Assembly (NCBI GenBank): GCA_900708905.1
Contig: CAADRB010000044.1
Coordinates: 912,463 to 976,462, forward strand
Length of the DNA: 64,000 nucleotides
Reading direction: 5' to 3'
Origin: Hymenolepis diminuta
Lineage: Eukaryota > Platyhelminthes > Cestoda > Cyclophyllidea > Hymenolepididae
The notes under the pieces are model-generated. The model saw nothing but the letters and a program-made list of their open reading frames with translations. It was not told the origin of the DNA and made no database searches. The position numbers and the translations under genes are program-made. The first letter of the stretch is position 1. Every line of letters starts with the position of its first letter. Shown piece after piece: positions 25,401 to 37,311 of the stretch.

Positions 25401-28400
25401 GCATTTGTGGAAATACAATGGCATTTTATGAGTCACTTGGACAAGGATCTGCGTGAGGATATGAGTGCGAATAGAGGGTAATTTTGGAAATGCACAGTCA
25501 CCCTTCAACACCATTAGCTAAACTCTTTAGCCAATGCTAATTAAAAGAGATGATCCAATATGGATTCATCAAAAAGGAGTTTCAGATTATCTTCTACCTG
25601 GGTGTAGGAAAGAATCTCCCTCCAAAATGCTTGAGCTGAAACCATAAGGTAACGCATAAAATGGAGCCGTACGCGGATTAGATTAAATAGAAACATTCTT
25701 AAATTGGTTAACATTTTGTGGTAATATCTGGATGCATAGATTAAATAAGGATTTCATTATTGACAAAAGTTTCATAAAACCTGAAGCATATACTTAAATT
25801 TAAATGTGATAGATTTAATATCTTTAGATCAAATTTGTTAGATTCGAAGTGCCAATTTGCAAGACACCCGGAATTTCAGGAATGAATTTTCATTGAATAA
25901 GATAGAACGACGTGTTACACGATAATCTGATAAAGAACCTTGTCTTTTCTACAGAAAAAGAAATAGCATAAAAAATATGAATACTGCAATGAAGAACCGC
26001 CTACTTTTCATAGTACTTTTTATAATCAAGCCAATATGTAAAAACAAGCGGCACGAAACAAAGAAATATATCCGGTGAAATAATATAAATTAAACTAAAT
26101 TGAAATACCGTGTAAATTCAGACCACAAATCAGCAGATGAACAGGTGCATGAATAGAAGTAGAATATTAAAATCAAGTATAAGATATTCGAAAACTTTAA
26201 ATTCCGTTGCATTTTACATCACCACTAAAATGATTGTAAAAGTGTTAGGTAAAAGATAGAATGTATAACAATTCACGTGACTAAGAGAACGTTGAGCAAT
26301 ACTAACAAGATTTTAATTCATTAGTATATTATACCGTTAGTTTTCGATGCACCTGAGTTTGAGAATGATCTCTACTTTTATAAAAATGTAAAGTACCTTA
26401 GTAAAGTATCAAATATATGATTGTAACGGGGCATCAGATATTCATTACATATTATATTCACGCTTAATATAAATTTATCAGCACCCACATGTACTGATTC
26501 AAGCGTATCTCGCCAAAAGGAGAAAAAATAATTATATAATGAACTTCTTCTAAGTCAAGAAGAAGCATTTAGAGGTCAGAGGGTCACCAGGCTTACCGAA
26601 AGATCTGATATAACACTCAGGGTCGACGTAAGCTATTTAAAGAGATTTCAGTAGACAACATACACATTGTCTACATACTAAGTTAAAGGGGGCGAACTTA
26701 CTGAGGTATCGACAACACTAGGAACGTAATCCGGATTAGTCGGAGGTGGGAAAGCCGGTGCGGTTGGAATGAATCCGGATATATAGGAATCAGTACTCTC
26801 AGCATTGGCAGCAGCACGACCTGCCCAGTAATTGCGGTTCAAGTAGAGAGCTAATTCGGGATCAACTTCAGTGACCAGGTCACTATTGGCTTCCGAAGGT
26901 GGCACAGATGGGAATGAAGACCCAGATAGCGGTACTTTTGGCTGAGAAGATTGACTCGGTATTGCCGCCTGGATATGCAAAATGGAAAAATTAGCTGGTA
27001 CTGAAATACAATGTAGGTAGAGGTTAACTACAACCATCGTCACTGGAGCCTAGGTTAAAAAATAAGTACAGCATTCAATGCTACAAATCATAAATGCTAC
27101 AAGTAACTACTGATTCTCCAACTTCTGCTGAAGAAGAATCTCGATAATGACAATTAAAGATTGCATTCTAGTATATAAATGATAGCAATAGCCCGAAGCA
27201 GGCTAAAACACTTAGTTTATCTTAGGTGATATACATCTGTAATGCTCTAACATATATCAAGCTCGACCAATGAACCCCATGTAGAGATCTCGTGAGTAAG
27301 GTTTAGCAAATAGGACAGGACTTTGAATCGCTGTGAAACAATTACTCGATTCTATCGATTTGCAAAAGAACAACTAGAATATACATACAAAGCCATTCGC
27401 AATATATGGGAAGAACGAAGCTGTCAATAATGGTGAAGGAATTAAAAGATAACTCCACTAGATAATTTATTGATACAAATAACACAAGAGAACATTAAAC
27501 TGCAGTTCTGTTAACTGTTTTTAAATGAGAGGTACAAAATCCAAAGAAATGACTTACCATTAAAGCAAGATTATTTGAAACCGGAAAACTGAAACATTTT
27601 GAGTTGACTTTATCTTAGCAAAGGAAAAAAACGCAATAGCATTTTTGATTGTCAACATTAACTCGTAAAAAAAAATCCAGAAGAAAAACAACTACAAATT
27701 TTGTCGGAAAATCTACATTTTCATCAATATAATTAGTAAATAGCAAAGAAAATATTAGAGATTACGCCTTTCCAACTTAAACGCACAAATATAGACTGCC
27801 TAATTGGTTTTACCGCTGCCATTTATTCCGATCATCAAAGAAGGTTCGATCACCTATATTCCTTTTAGGCTATCATAAAAATATGTTGGATAAGGTGAAA
27901 GATCTACTTAGCAGTCATTTCTCTCAGGAACATTTTAAGCAAGGCCATGGAGGCATCGAGTTTCTATTAATATATTCATAGTCTTGGCAAATAAATGTAA
28001 ACTCCTAATCCCGCTTACGAAAACGTTTTCCAAGTCCTGACGGGAATGTCGAACTCTACTACGCCTTTACCAATTAGACTCAAAAAGTACCAATCGGCAT
28101 TCTGCCCGCTGGGTGTGAACCTATGGGTATTGGACTCATGACCTCTAGCTTCACAGACGAACACGGTAACCACCGTGCCACCGTCATGTTGTTTATTCAA
28201 ATCATACTCAATTTGTCTAAAATCTACCAAGGCGCATCTCCAGTGATTAGAACTACCTTACATCAACTACAGCTAAATCAATTTATGAAAAGTACGACTT
28301 CCTATCCAACTCAATGGGCATTATCAATGCGAGTCATTATCTCAAAATAGACCTTCAATATTAACGTTTTCGTTCGGATAGAAATTAAAAATACCATGTA

Positions 28401-31400
28401 AACCAATAATATCATACGAATCCAAAAGGAAACGCATAAAAGCGAGAGCATTTGACTATACCAATAGCTATAACGATAAAGAACAGGGACTACTAAGGAC
28501 TTTCCATATAGAACTATATCCTAGACAGCATAAGACACACGAATTTACAAGTTTGACAATAGTAAATAAAATGAGGACAGGTTAGTTTTTCTGTCACATG
28601 ATCATCAAAAAGCAGTGAGGTGGCATTTCAACCTCAAGATGAAATTTATAACATTTATTATCTCTTAAGTTAGAGTAGAGACTATAATTCACGGGCCAAT
28701 ATGAACAAATCAATGCTTTCAGAGTACAAAAAAATATAACTGTCTCTATGTCGCCCATCATCTTTAATTATATGAAAGCACACATAGGTTGACAGTTAAT
28801 CGGGTCTAAAACTGTTATCAGTCTAGTAGTATTTTGATGCCCCAGCATCAACATGACAACTTGTACACATAAATAATAACCTTGGTAAATAAAATGTCTT
28901 CGGTTAACTGCAGTCTTGTCATTCCCTCTGAGCGTGGGTCAACTGTAGCCCAGAGATATCTAGGAAGCAGATATATCATAGCAACAGAAACTGGACTTTC
29001 TAGCATTGCAGCAGCGTAGAAGAGGCACACTTTACAAAACTACCATTGTTCTATTGACTTGATATAACTAATACGATCACAGAAATTATATGAATAGGTT
29101 AACGTACGCTAGTCATGCATATTGACCATTACGACAAGTGCACATTAAAAAATTCAATAAAACAATAAAAAGGCCTATATTGGTCAAAAAAATGGAATGG
29201 AATGAATTAACTCTGAAAGTGAATTTATTACCTTATCGTATTGTTGGTGAAAATCAGAAAAAAGAGCGCAAAAGGCTTCTTATTCCCTTCTCTGACACAT
29301 ATCGTAACAGATTTGGACTTTAATCTAGAAGAGACGAAATGTTGAGACCTCCATTAGGCTTCTTTCTATCACCTATGCGAATCGAAGAGTTTTGAACTCT
29401 GACAAATAAATGGCTAGTCTAGTATTAATAATTCTTTCCAAAATACGAGTATTTCTGACCTGGACAAAAAGGAAAAGCAGAGATAAACCCTAAACTGTCT
29501 CACCTTAATATTCAGAACTAGAATGGCAGGACCACAAATGAAGCGTAAAGTCCCGTCACATAAACATCGCATTAAGGTACAAGAATTGAAATGAAATAAA
29601 CCAGATAAAACAGGGGCGACTGGGTCGATTTTATTTATTTCAATTTCGAGATCAACAACAAGATGGAATCTATAGAGGCTTAAAGACACCAACCAATCAA
29701 GAGTTTCTCAATAGAACATTCTTCGTATATGATGTTATTATTGAATTCAAAGTGGTACCACTTGGAGTGCAACAACACACTGCCCACTTGAGCAGATAGA
29801 AATAAAGAAAACATTAAGAGAGTTGCACAACCTACTTGACATTCCATTTGCTGTTTCGACTCGGCTTCTGAAGCGCTGAGGGCAAGGGCTAATTGCAAGT
29901 CTTCCTCTTCTTTCAAACGCAACTCCTTATCTTTCGCTGCTTTGGCAGCCCGCTCCTTCTGATACTGTTGCTGTTTAACCCTTTCAGCTTCTCTCTGTTG
30001 TTGATGCTGCGTAGTATTCAAATGTCCCTAAAAAGTGCATATACTACTAATAAAATCGATTTAAGTAAGTCACCAATACAGCTCACAAATATATAGATGG
30101 AAGTGATGAAATTGATTAATTAGAAAAGACGCTTTCTATGACGATATGTGTTTATGTGCTTATTAATTACTGAATCCGCGAGTGAGAGTCCTCTCTAAAT
30201 TAAGTAGCACATATTTATTAAAGAACTATTGAAGGAGGTAACATTATAGATTAGAAATTGTGTTAATTGTAAAATGAGCAGTTAGTAGCACTACCTTTAA
30301 GTAATCTCGTAAGGCTGTGTGCTATAACAGGGGAATGGTTATCAAAAGATCAACAAAAAGAAAAAATTAATGAATAAATAAAATCAGATTTCAGACATAC
30401 CTTCGGTTTTTCTCTGCGAGTTGTTCCATTACTACCGCTTGCAGACGCTCTAAAATAAATAAGCAAAAAGGAGACATGAGTAAATAAACTCAAAATACTT
30501 GAATTTCCCAAAGAACATTATCAGATATAATGACACTGGATGGGGTAGAAGCCTAACTAATAATGTGTTGCTATGCGCAACCCATTGTTACTGATTTGAG
30601 CACTCATTCTATTGGACAATACACCGCCAATTAGAGAGCGGTAGCATGGTCCGCACATGATAAATTAAAACGAGAGGAAATAAAAAGTACCTATGTTCTA
30701 ACTTTCTGAACATGGTGAATACAGATGTGACGGCAAGTTATGTGATAAACGTAGCTCAAGTAGCAGTTATCTTAAGAGGACCAATAAGGAGAAAGCTCAC
30801 AAAGTAATTTTCGAGAAGGAGGGTGCAACAAATGAAGCCACAGTACGTCTATTATCACGAGACCAAGCGAAAAGTGTGCAAAATCTGACTGGTGGGTGAC
30901 AAATAGAGTAAATACTCGACAATTTAAAAGGTGTAATGGATTACTTACAATTTCAGATCAAGGAGACAAGCATCGCATACTCTAACCTCCTTTTCTATAC
31001 CATATTTGGGAAGACCCGCTCTACCGGTTGTGCAGTCACCGCAGAAAACATTCCCACAATTACGGCAATGATGCTAAAGAAGCAAAAGGAAATATGACGC
31101 AAGAGGTAAGAAGACATACCAAAACGATTCAAAATGACAAACCTTTCTTCGAAATGTTGAAAAGGCGGTTTTACACCGGAAGCACTCTTCTCCATCTTTC
31201 CAATTAGGAGCAACTTCAGCAGAAAACATGGCCTCACTTTCGTGAAAAGGTGGAAGTGGGTGGCCAGATCGTTTAATTTCTTCATAAGCTTCGTGAAGAT
31301 ATTCATAGCGCTCTACGTTCTTGAATGCATGTTCCCAATTCTGAATATAGCCAAATATGCGAGAGCGAATTTCTTCCGTTTGCTGAACACAATAACCTTA

Positions 31401-31807
31401 TTAATAAAATTTTACTTACATATGTGTATTCAAGTAGGCTCAATACGAATTCGGTGCCACAAACTTCGTTGTGTATAGGTGTACCACAATTTTTCATAAG
31501 CGCTTCAAGAACCTACAAAAATAAACTTAAAAAGAGTAATCACCGATAGACCGAGCATTAAAACATGAGGATTGTCAGGATTGAGTTTTTTCTTGAGGGA
31601 TGTTATGGCCTCTCTGGAACTGAAGACAATGAAATTTAATTTTTAACTCACGTTACTTCTTGACCTCGAACTAAATCACAGATGGTGAGGTTTGTCTCCC
31701 AATCTGCCTCCATCAGTAACTCGCTGGTGGCCTTCGCTTTAAACAAACAGTGTAAATATATCGAAAAACTTACCCAACAATTTATCAAAACGCGAAGTTC
31801 TAAACAT
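19429..31807 (-). CDS. HGS: HGS/Hrs, ESCRT-0 subunit
   Basis: Hrs binds PI3P and ubiquitinated cargo on early endosomes and recruits clathrin and ESCRT-I. Exons, 5' to 3' (descending): 31807-31774, 31736-31652, 31619-31544, 31512-31420, 31382-31143, 31073-30949, 30449-30401, 30027-29836, 26968-26702, 24526-24259, 22501-22329, 22257-21873, 19649-19429. All are GT-AG and in phase, summing to 2208 nt (735 aa; human 777). Domains: VHS (1-140; [35 protein letters not shown]); FYVE (157-217) with W157, RRKHHCRNCG and all eight zinc cysteines (163, 166, 179, 182, 187, 190, 209, 212); one UIM (274-291, [18 protein letters not shown]); [13 protein letters not shown]; a helical/GAT-like segment with [15 protein letters not shown]; a coiled coil (477-534); a Q/P-rich tail with eight consecutive Q; and a clathrin-box-like end, QLICLE (human ends QLISFD). 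The first ATG, at 31807, precedes the VHS domain directly. Confidence 0.96.
20114..20472 (+). repeat. LTR-like repeat (family 2), right-hand orientation
   Basis: A block of about 360 bp in the last HGS intron. Its inverse complement is at 25137-25505. From CCAAAATTACCCTC (about 20143) to GTTGTTGCTGTTGTC (about 20395) the two read as essentially identical by eye. It ends in GAATTGGTGATCTCGGTTCCTGTTAC, a primer-binding-site-like motif shared with the minus-strand copies at 23545 and 25137. No coding capacity is recognised. I interpret it as a solo or truncated LTR with attached binding site. Confidence 0.6.
22567..22660 (+). repeat. SINE-like fragment
   Basis: This fragment in HGS intron 10 reads AGATACACACCCGCTAAACAGAATGGTCAACCTCACTCGTTAAATC, colinear with the 3' body of the element at 52310-52500 (AGACACCC, GAGCAGAACGACCAACCGCACTCGTTAAGTC). 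The tRNA-like head is not clear here. Confidence 0.45.
23545..23905 (-). repeat. LTR-like repeat (family 2), divergent inverted copy
   Basis: Read on the minus strand it shows CATCCTCACGCACGTTCTTGCTCAAGTGATTC and ends CTTCTCAATTGGTGACCTCGGTTCTCGTTAC. These correspond to CATATCCTCACGCAGATCCTTGTCCAAGTGACTC and the GGTGAC/TCTCGG end of the copy at 20114. The middle is strongly diverged. It lies in HGS intron 10, between the two arms of the inverted pair. Confidence 0.5.
25137..25505 (-). repeat. LTR-like repeat (family 2), inverted partner of the 20114 copy
   Basis: The reverse complement of this block matches 20114-20472, essentially without differences over about 250 bp, with a short extra segment (about 28 bp) before the GGTGACCTCGGCTCTTGTTAC end. 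On the minus strand it starts TGAAGGGTGACTGTGCATTTCC. It sits in HGS intron 9. The two arms bracket exons 10-12 (21873-24526). Confidence 0.6.
28010..28190 (-). repeat. tRNA-derived SINE-like element
   Basis: On the minus strand the element begins with TGGCACGGTGG (28180-28170), an excellent polymerase III A box. GGTTCACACCC (28121-28111), a good B box, follows about 50 nt later. The spacing suits a tRNA-derived promoter, but the arms do not pair as a functional tRNA. The body (GGGCAGAATGCCGATTGG, GAGTCTAATTGGTAAAGG) is colinear with the copies at 52310 and 58545. Stop-free frames over it (71 and 75 codons) are repeat sequence, not genes. It lies in HGS intron 8. Confidence 0.65.
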
Positions 31808-34639
31808 TTTTGGAGTCCGATTGAATTGCGCGCGGCTATTCTTGTCAGAATAAACTTATGCACTAGTACACAAGGTGTTAATTATGAAATACACATTTAA
31901 AATAACACTTTTATAAGCTTACGAAATGAACTTATTATTTTCTTCATATTAGAGGCACACTTTTTCTTTTAATATTCAAATCTTTACATATATTGTATGT
32001 ATTTGAGATAAATAATTCGCACTTCATTATTGATGATACGTTTGCTTTTTTAAAGTGGTCATTACATTCGAACATTACTTATGACTGAGAACAGTCAATA
32101 TCAATTACATTTTATTCTGAAATTGATATTCTTTTATGTACGTGAAATTAAGGGTCAATAAATTATATAAACATTTGTATATCTATATTACCGAGTTCAG
32201 TACGCAAATTATTGCTTTCAGATATTAAAAACATTATTATCAATTTACATAATTCAATGATGTTTAAAAGTCTTTGAAATTTTTATCTAAATAGAATGGC
32301 ATTTTACTTACGACATCGGAGTGAATTAATAAAAATAGCCGATAGTCAATATTGTATAGACTTAAGCTATCCTATGAAACTATGAGATTAATCGCATGAT
32401 TATATGGGTGAATTTCTTCCAGAAATCTTCTTCTGGTGTTTTTAAAAGATGATTCTTGCAAGGATAACACATAATAAGTTCAATAGGCAACGGAAATATA
32501 CTTTGATAATTGTTCTTAAAGATATATAATTTTACTCTTAACCCTATCTTTCTCTATCTATTCAACACTAATTCAGAAAATTACTTCCTTTTCCTGGTCT
32601 ATAAAAGAAAGTATCCATAAAGCTGTTTAATGGTGACTTAGCGTACGTCCAACCGTTTATTGTAATAAAATAAGCACTCAGAAGAAATTTCTTTTGAAAT
32701 CTATTCAAGCATTAGCGCAAACAATCATAATCTCATAATATGAAGCAATCAATTATGTTTTATTAAACATTTCATTAAATTAGGGTTGGTATTTTAGAGT
32801 TGAATAAAACTGTTCACAATTATCCAAATATTTAAGCACGTATTAACTGGGAATGGCACATAAAGAAGCTACTTTAAAGCAAAAAGTTATAATTCTCTTC
32901 AAAATTCTCTTTATAACTGACAACAATAGCAATGCTCTTTAATCAGGGTATGCTTATTTTCGATAGAAATCTCTGTTTTTGAAATCCATCCTTAATATTT
33001 CTCCTTCATCCAATCCGCATATTTGAAAGAAAACGAGAGACGTGGAGAAGCACTCACATACATCGGTTCTGCGTTATAATCAATTCAAAATATCTAATTA
33101 TGCACCTAGAATTTTAAGACGAGTAGTTGTTATGAGTACCGAAATATCACTGCTGATTTGAGTACCAGATTCAGGAACTTATTAAAATAGATTTTTGATT
33201 CCAGTTCCTAGGCTAAATGCCATACCTAAATATTCTAATTTCCAATGATTTTAGTATTTAACTGGCCCTAGAAACGCCGACTTAAAAGTTGGAATAGTCC
33301 TACAAAAGAACAAATTCTGTTACTATTATTATTATTATTATTATTATTAATATTTTCGAAAATCGTAATCATCTGAGGCATACAGCGGGAAAGAAATAAA
33401 GGAAAATGTTGCAAAGCAACATATTTGGATCAGTTTCTGATGTGGCCTACAAAATAAGAAGATGATAAATTCATTAATATATTAGAGAATCAGGCAAAAT
33501 TACTCTCCTCTTTTGATGTTTGTATTAAAGATCCGCTCTGAATACTTCTTCATTTATGCTTAGTGGCAGTGCCGTTACAGGTTCCGAGGATATTATCATT
33601 TGTAATTGATCCACATCTTCAATATTCCCATTGGCTACCTCATAATTTAGCTCTTGACCTTCATTCGATATCTGTCAACACATTTATTCCCCATTCATTG
33701 CTTATTTAGACTATAATAATTAAAATGTCTCCTTTATTACAGCACAAAGAGATGTGATGGCAGATGTAGACTTAAGCCAACATCTGGGCATTAAGATATT
33801 GTAAGGTAATTGTAGTTGGCCTTATGCTAGGCTTTAGGAAAAATCTAAAATTGCTTGCGGTATTATGTGATGTCTCGCCGTATAGAAGTGGAACAGATAT
33901 GAGTGAAAATTGACACAAAGTGATAGTAGTTCGACTTCTGATTATATTCATACAGATACGCCGAGGTTTTTCGTTGTTTTTGATTAACGCTATAGGAGTC
34001 AATTTTCACTGCGCTTCAGTCTTCTTTGGATATGTGGTGCAGTCTCAAATAAACTTATTTGAATCTTCAAACATGTAGAGTTTTTGGATTTATTGAATTA
34101 GAGGGCAGTCAATTAGAGGATATTCGATTTCGTTATTTTTTACACTTCTGCCAGGAAATTGTTTCCCTGGCAGTCTCATACATGTCCCAGATCTGTTCCC
34201 TATTCGCAATAACCCGTACTTATTCCATCTATATCTCCACCACTTGGATGTTACACGCTCAGTTCTTAAGTCCTTTGGTGATGAATCGCCCCCATCGGTA
34301 TGAAATTTGACTTTTGCATCTCATATTTGTCTCCACTTGCTAGTTACCTGCAATCTTCCGTAGGATTGAATTCAAAAACGTCGACTTCGTCGTTGAACTT
34401 CTCAGCCCTTCGTACTCTGAGTGTATTTTTGCCTAGATTTTCCATCGTCTAATCGACTTTCATTTAGACAAAAGAAAATCAACCAAATGCACTTCATTTG
34501 CGTAAAATCGGTAAATCACTGCACGAGGATTGCGGCCAAATATTCTGCGAAATTCAGTTGATGGATACTAAAATTATTTTTGTATTAAGCTCGTGGCGAT
34601 GACATTTCTCTCAAAATAATTCTTATTTGTAAAACTTTA
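31808..34639. other. Intergenic region between HGS and TRPC, left part
   Basis: HGS and the TRPC gene are transcribed in the same direction across this gap. The bases just upstream of the HGS start include GCCGCGCGCAATTC, a small GC-rich patch that could be promoter-proximal. A trinucleotide ATT microsatellite occupies 33321-33352. Otherwise I see only AT-rich sequence. An 83-codon open stretch at 34059-34310 (+) has no recognisable motif. Confidence 0.4.
33321..33352. repeat. (ATT)n microsatellite
   Basis: About ten tandem ATT units in intergenic DNA, read directly from the sequence. Confidence 0.9.
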
Positions 34640-34840
34640 TCTTCCACCTTTTAATTCCCTTTTATTCGAACGAATTTATTTACATTATGGTTGTAAGTGA
34701 CGCATAATATAGATCAACCTCTCGGTACGAAAAGGTGAACTGTTTTGTGTAGTGGTGTCGTCGTGTCGCATTTGTAACCAATACAGTGTCTTAGGGAATC
34801 CAAGAGCCGATTACGGTATCCTACAGAGAACTCGTGTGAA
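34640..34840 (+). repeat. LTR-like repeat (family 1), solo copy
   Basis: It matches the block at 465-703 closely: ATTCGAACGAATTTATTTACATTATGGTTGTAAGTGACGC, then CTTAGGGAATCCAAGAGCCG and TATCCTACAGAGAA. No gag or protease remnant adjoins it, so it behaves as a solo LTR between HGS and TRPC. Confidence 0.6.
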
Positions 34841-36194
34841 ATTAAATAAAACTAAAATTTTATATTATAAAATGCAAAGTTAGAGGTTAAATAAGAAAAT
34901 ACAGAGGGAAATTAATCTTTTCAACTTGAAACGCTGGACTTACCTAAGATTTAACAATAAAAATAAGCCTTGCAACGTGGTAATTTTTGTACAAAAATTC
35001 AACATTTTAATACTACTTCTGTCGATAATCTAATTTTCTAATGAAATCAAGTCTTAAGCTTAGAGCTTTACTCTGTCGACTAGAACGGATTCTTTGATGA
35101 GTTACCGGATACCAGATACGTGGTTTGAGAAAGGGGATAAATTTACTTTATCAAAGCACGTGAAATTAGACTCGAATCACCCATTTATTGCAATTTTTTC
35201 CTTAATATTGACATTTAAATGCAGATACATTTGGGAAAAGAATTACTCAATATGCTGTCAACTCCCTCAATGTTAACATCTAGTTACTTTCGTTTTTAGA
35301 CAGTCATGAGTGAGTAGGATAATCTGTCTCCACTATTTAATAATTAGATCCGGTAGATGAAGGTGCTGGAGCACAAGCTTGTATCAGAGCTCACTGTTTA
35401 GTATTAATTATCTATGCTTGTTTCATTTACTGGAAAATGGGATAATACTATTGTTAATTAAATAACCAATGACAAAGTATTCGTCATATTCACGTTTTGA
35501 TGCATGAAAACTCAAATCTGATATTACTGGTGAACAACCTCTAGGGAATAAATCGTAAAACCAGAAAAACCAGTTTTTGTCGGAATATTGTCCAAATATT
35601 GTCTGGAGGAAAGAATGTAGTAGGGTGTAATTAATGTTTCATAACTTCTTTCCTGTTCAGACGCCTCTCAGCTAACTGTAGATCTAGACATACTTAACAG
35701 CATCCGCGGGACTTAATACTATCTATCTTCTACTTATAATTAATGAAAGTGTTAACAGCCCTTAAAATGAGTAAAAGAACGTATCCAAATGCTGCTCCTA
35801 CGAGAAGCTCGCACTCTTCCATCCCTCATGCTGATAACAATTAACCAATGCAGTTGGCCATCTACAGAAGTGGGCGAGTATCCCTGAGCCTCGATCTTTG
35901 ACTTTGCAGACATGCACATTGATTATGTCTCTGCTGTGATCAATGCCAACTATCGTGGTAGACTAATTTTTTGTCAAGAAAATGTCATAGACGGATGAAT
36001 AATGAGTCTAGACAAAACTATCCAACTAAATCCACTTTTGTTTGCTCATTTTTCACTAAGACTTGAGATTTGTACAGTTTTTGTTATTACAAAACTATAC
36101 CTATTCAATGAAAAAATGAATCAGCACTGCTAAAACTGAGACATATGAGTAAATAAATTTACTAACTTCTACCTTTATCCGTTTTTTCTAGAGG

Positions 36195-36345
36195 TCACGG
36201 AAGATTCTAGAAAATTCCTAGTAGGACGAGACAGAGCATAACCTTACTTATTTGGGAGTGTGTGATTACTCTAATTAATAGCGGACTCGGCAAAATTGAT
36301 GAGATGCAGACAATGCTTAAGACAGGAGCTCACGTTGATGACTAT
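36195..36345 (+). repeat. Dispersed repeat of unknown class (family 3)
   Basis: CCTAGTAGGACGAGACAGAGCAT, ACTTATTTGGGAGTGTG and ACTCGGCAAAATTGATGAGATG line up in order with 53715-53890 (GCTAATAGGACGAGATAAATCAT, ATATATGGGTGTGCAG, GACTCATCAAAGCTGATAAGAGCATGAC). More weakly they match 47060-47190. No coding frame or terminal repeat is seen, so the class is unknown. Confidence 0.4.
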
Positions 36346-37311
36346 CATCACAAATTAAAGTGACAGTGTCACCGTGCTGATTGGCCTATTTTCTAATCCT
36401 AAGTAACCGAGCTTGTAGAATTTATAAGGTAAATGGTAAGATTCTTCTCCCCAGTGGCTTATGAGGGTCAGTTCTGCAAAATGAGAAAAAATCCAAACTC
36501 ATAAGGTTGAGTGACGGAATCACTAATAACAAATTAATAATTAATAAACACTTTCTAAATTGTAGCCTCGATAAGGTCTTAGATGTCATGCTACTTTTAT
36601 TGTCCATTCTTTTATAAAAATGAGATAACCATAAATTACAAACTTCTAAGTGGTATTTGCCGTTGGATTAATCAGATTCAAATGATTTTTTATTGGACCA
36701 GATCGACAAGTAATATGACTAGAAATTAAAATTTTAATTTATTGCCTTAAATTTACATCCAGGATCCCATATACATAAATTGTGAGGCGTTTTGAAACTG
36801 AACTCACTGATTACATAATCCCATTATTTCAAATATGATTTTTCCACATCCGTTAATTACCCTATTTTCACAACCTCTATTTTATCATCTACCAATTTAA
36901 GAGATAACAATGTCAGTCTCATTCTTTCTATTTTCTCTCCACCAGAAGTTGGAAGTGCTTGAAAAAATCCCACCACAAACACTCGGAAGTGCACTTAAAC
37001 AAGGCGTAAAAAAGACGCAATTTAAGCAGAACTAATGGGAGCATTTTATATTGGGACTGTATAGTCTTGCCACCAGTGGCTAAGAAAAAAATTCCAGGAA
37101 ACGAGTAGAATTAAAGGGAAACACCAAGGCTTATCAATGCTGGTTAGTAATGAACTACGATTACCAAACCATGGAACGCGATAGACGAAGAAGAGAAGTA
37201 AAGATTGGAGAGTGAAAGTTAAAGAAGGAGCTGTGTGAAGGAAAGGAGTGGTTTCGTTTGCTTGCTTCTATAAAATATAAGGCGCTGGTTTGCATGAGAC
37301 GTGCATGTGGA

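Noticed and set aside
28015..28350. Overlapping open frames on both strands as small genes
   Set aside because: They lie over a tRNA-derived repeat with A and B boxes, which explains the sequence better.
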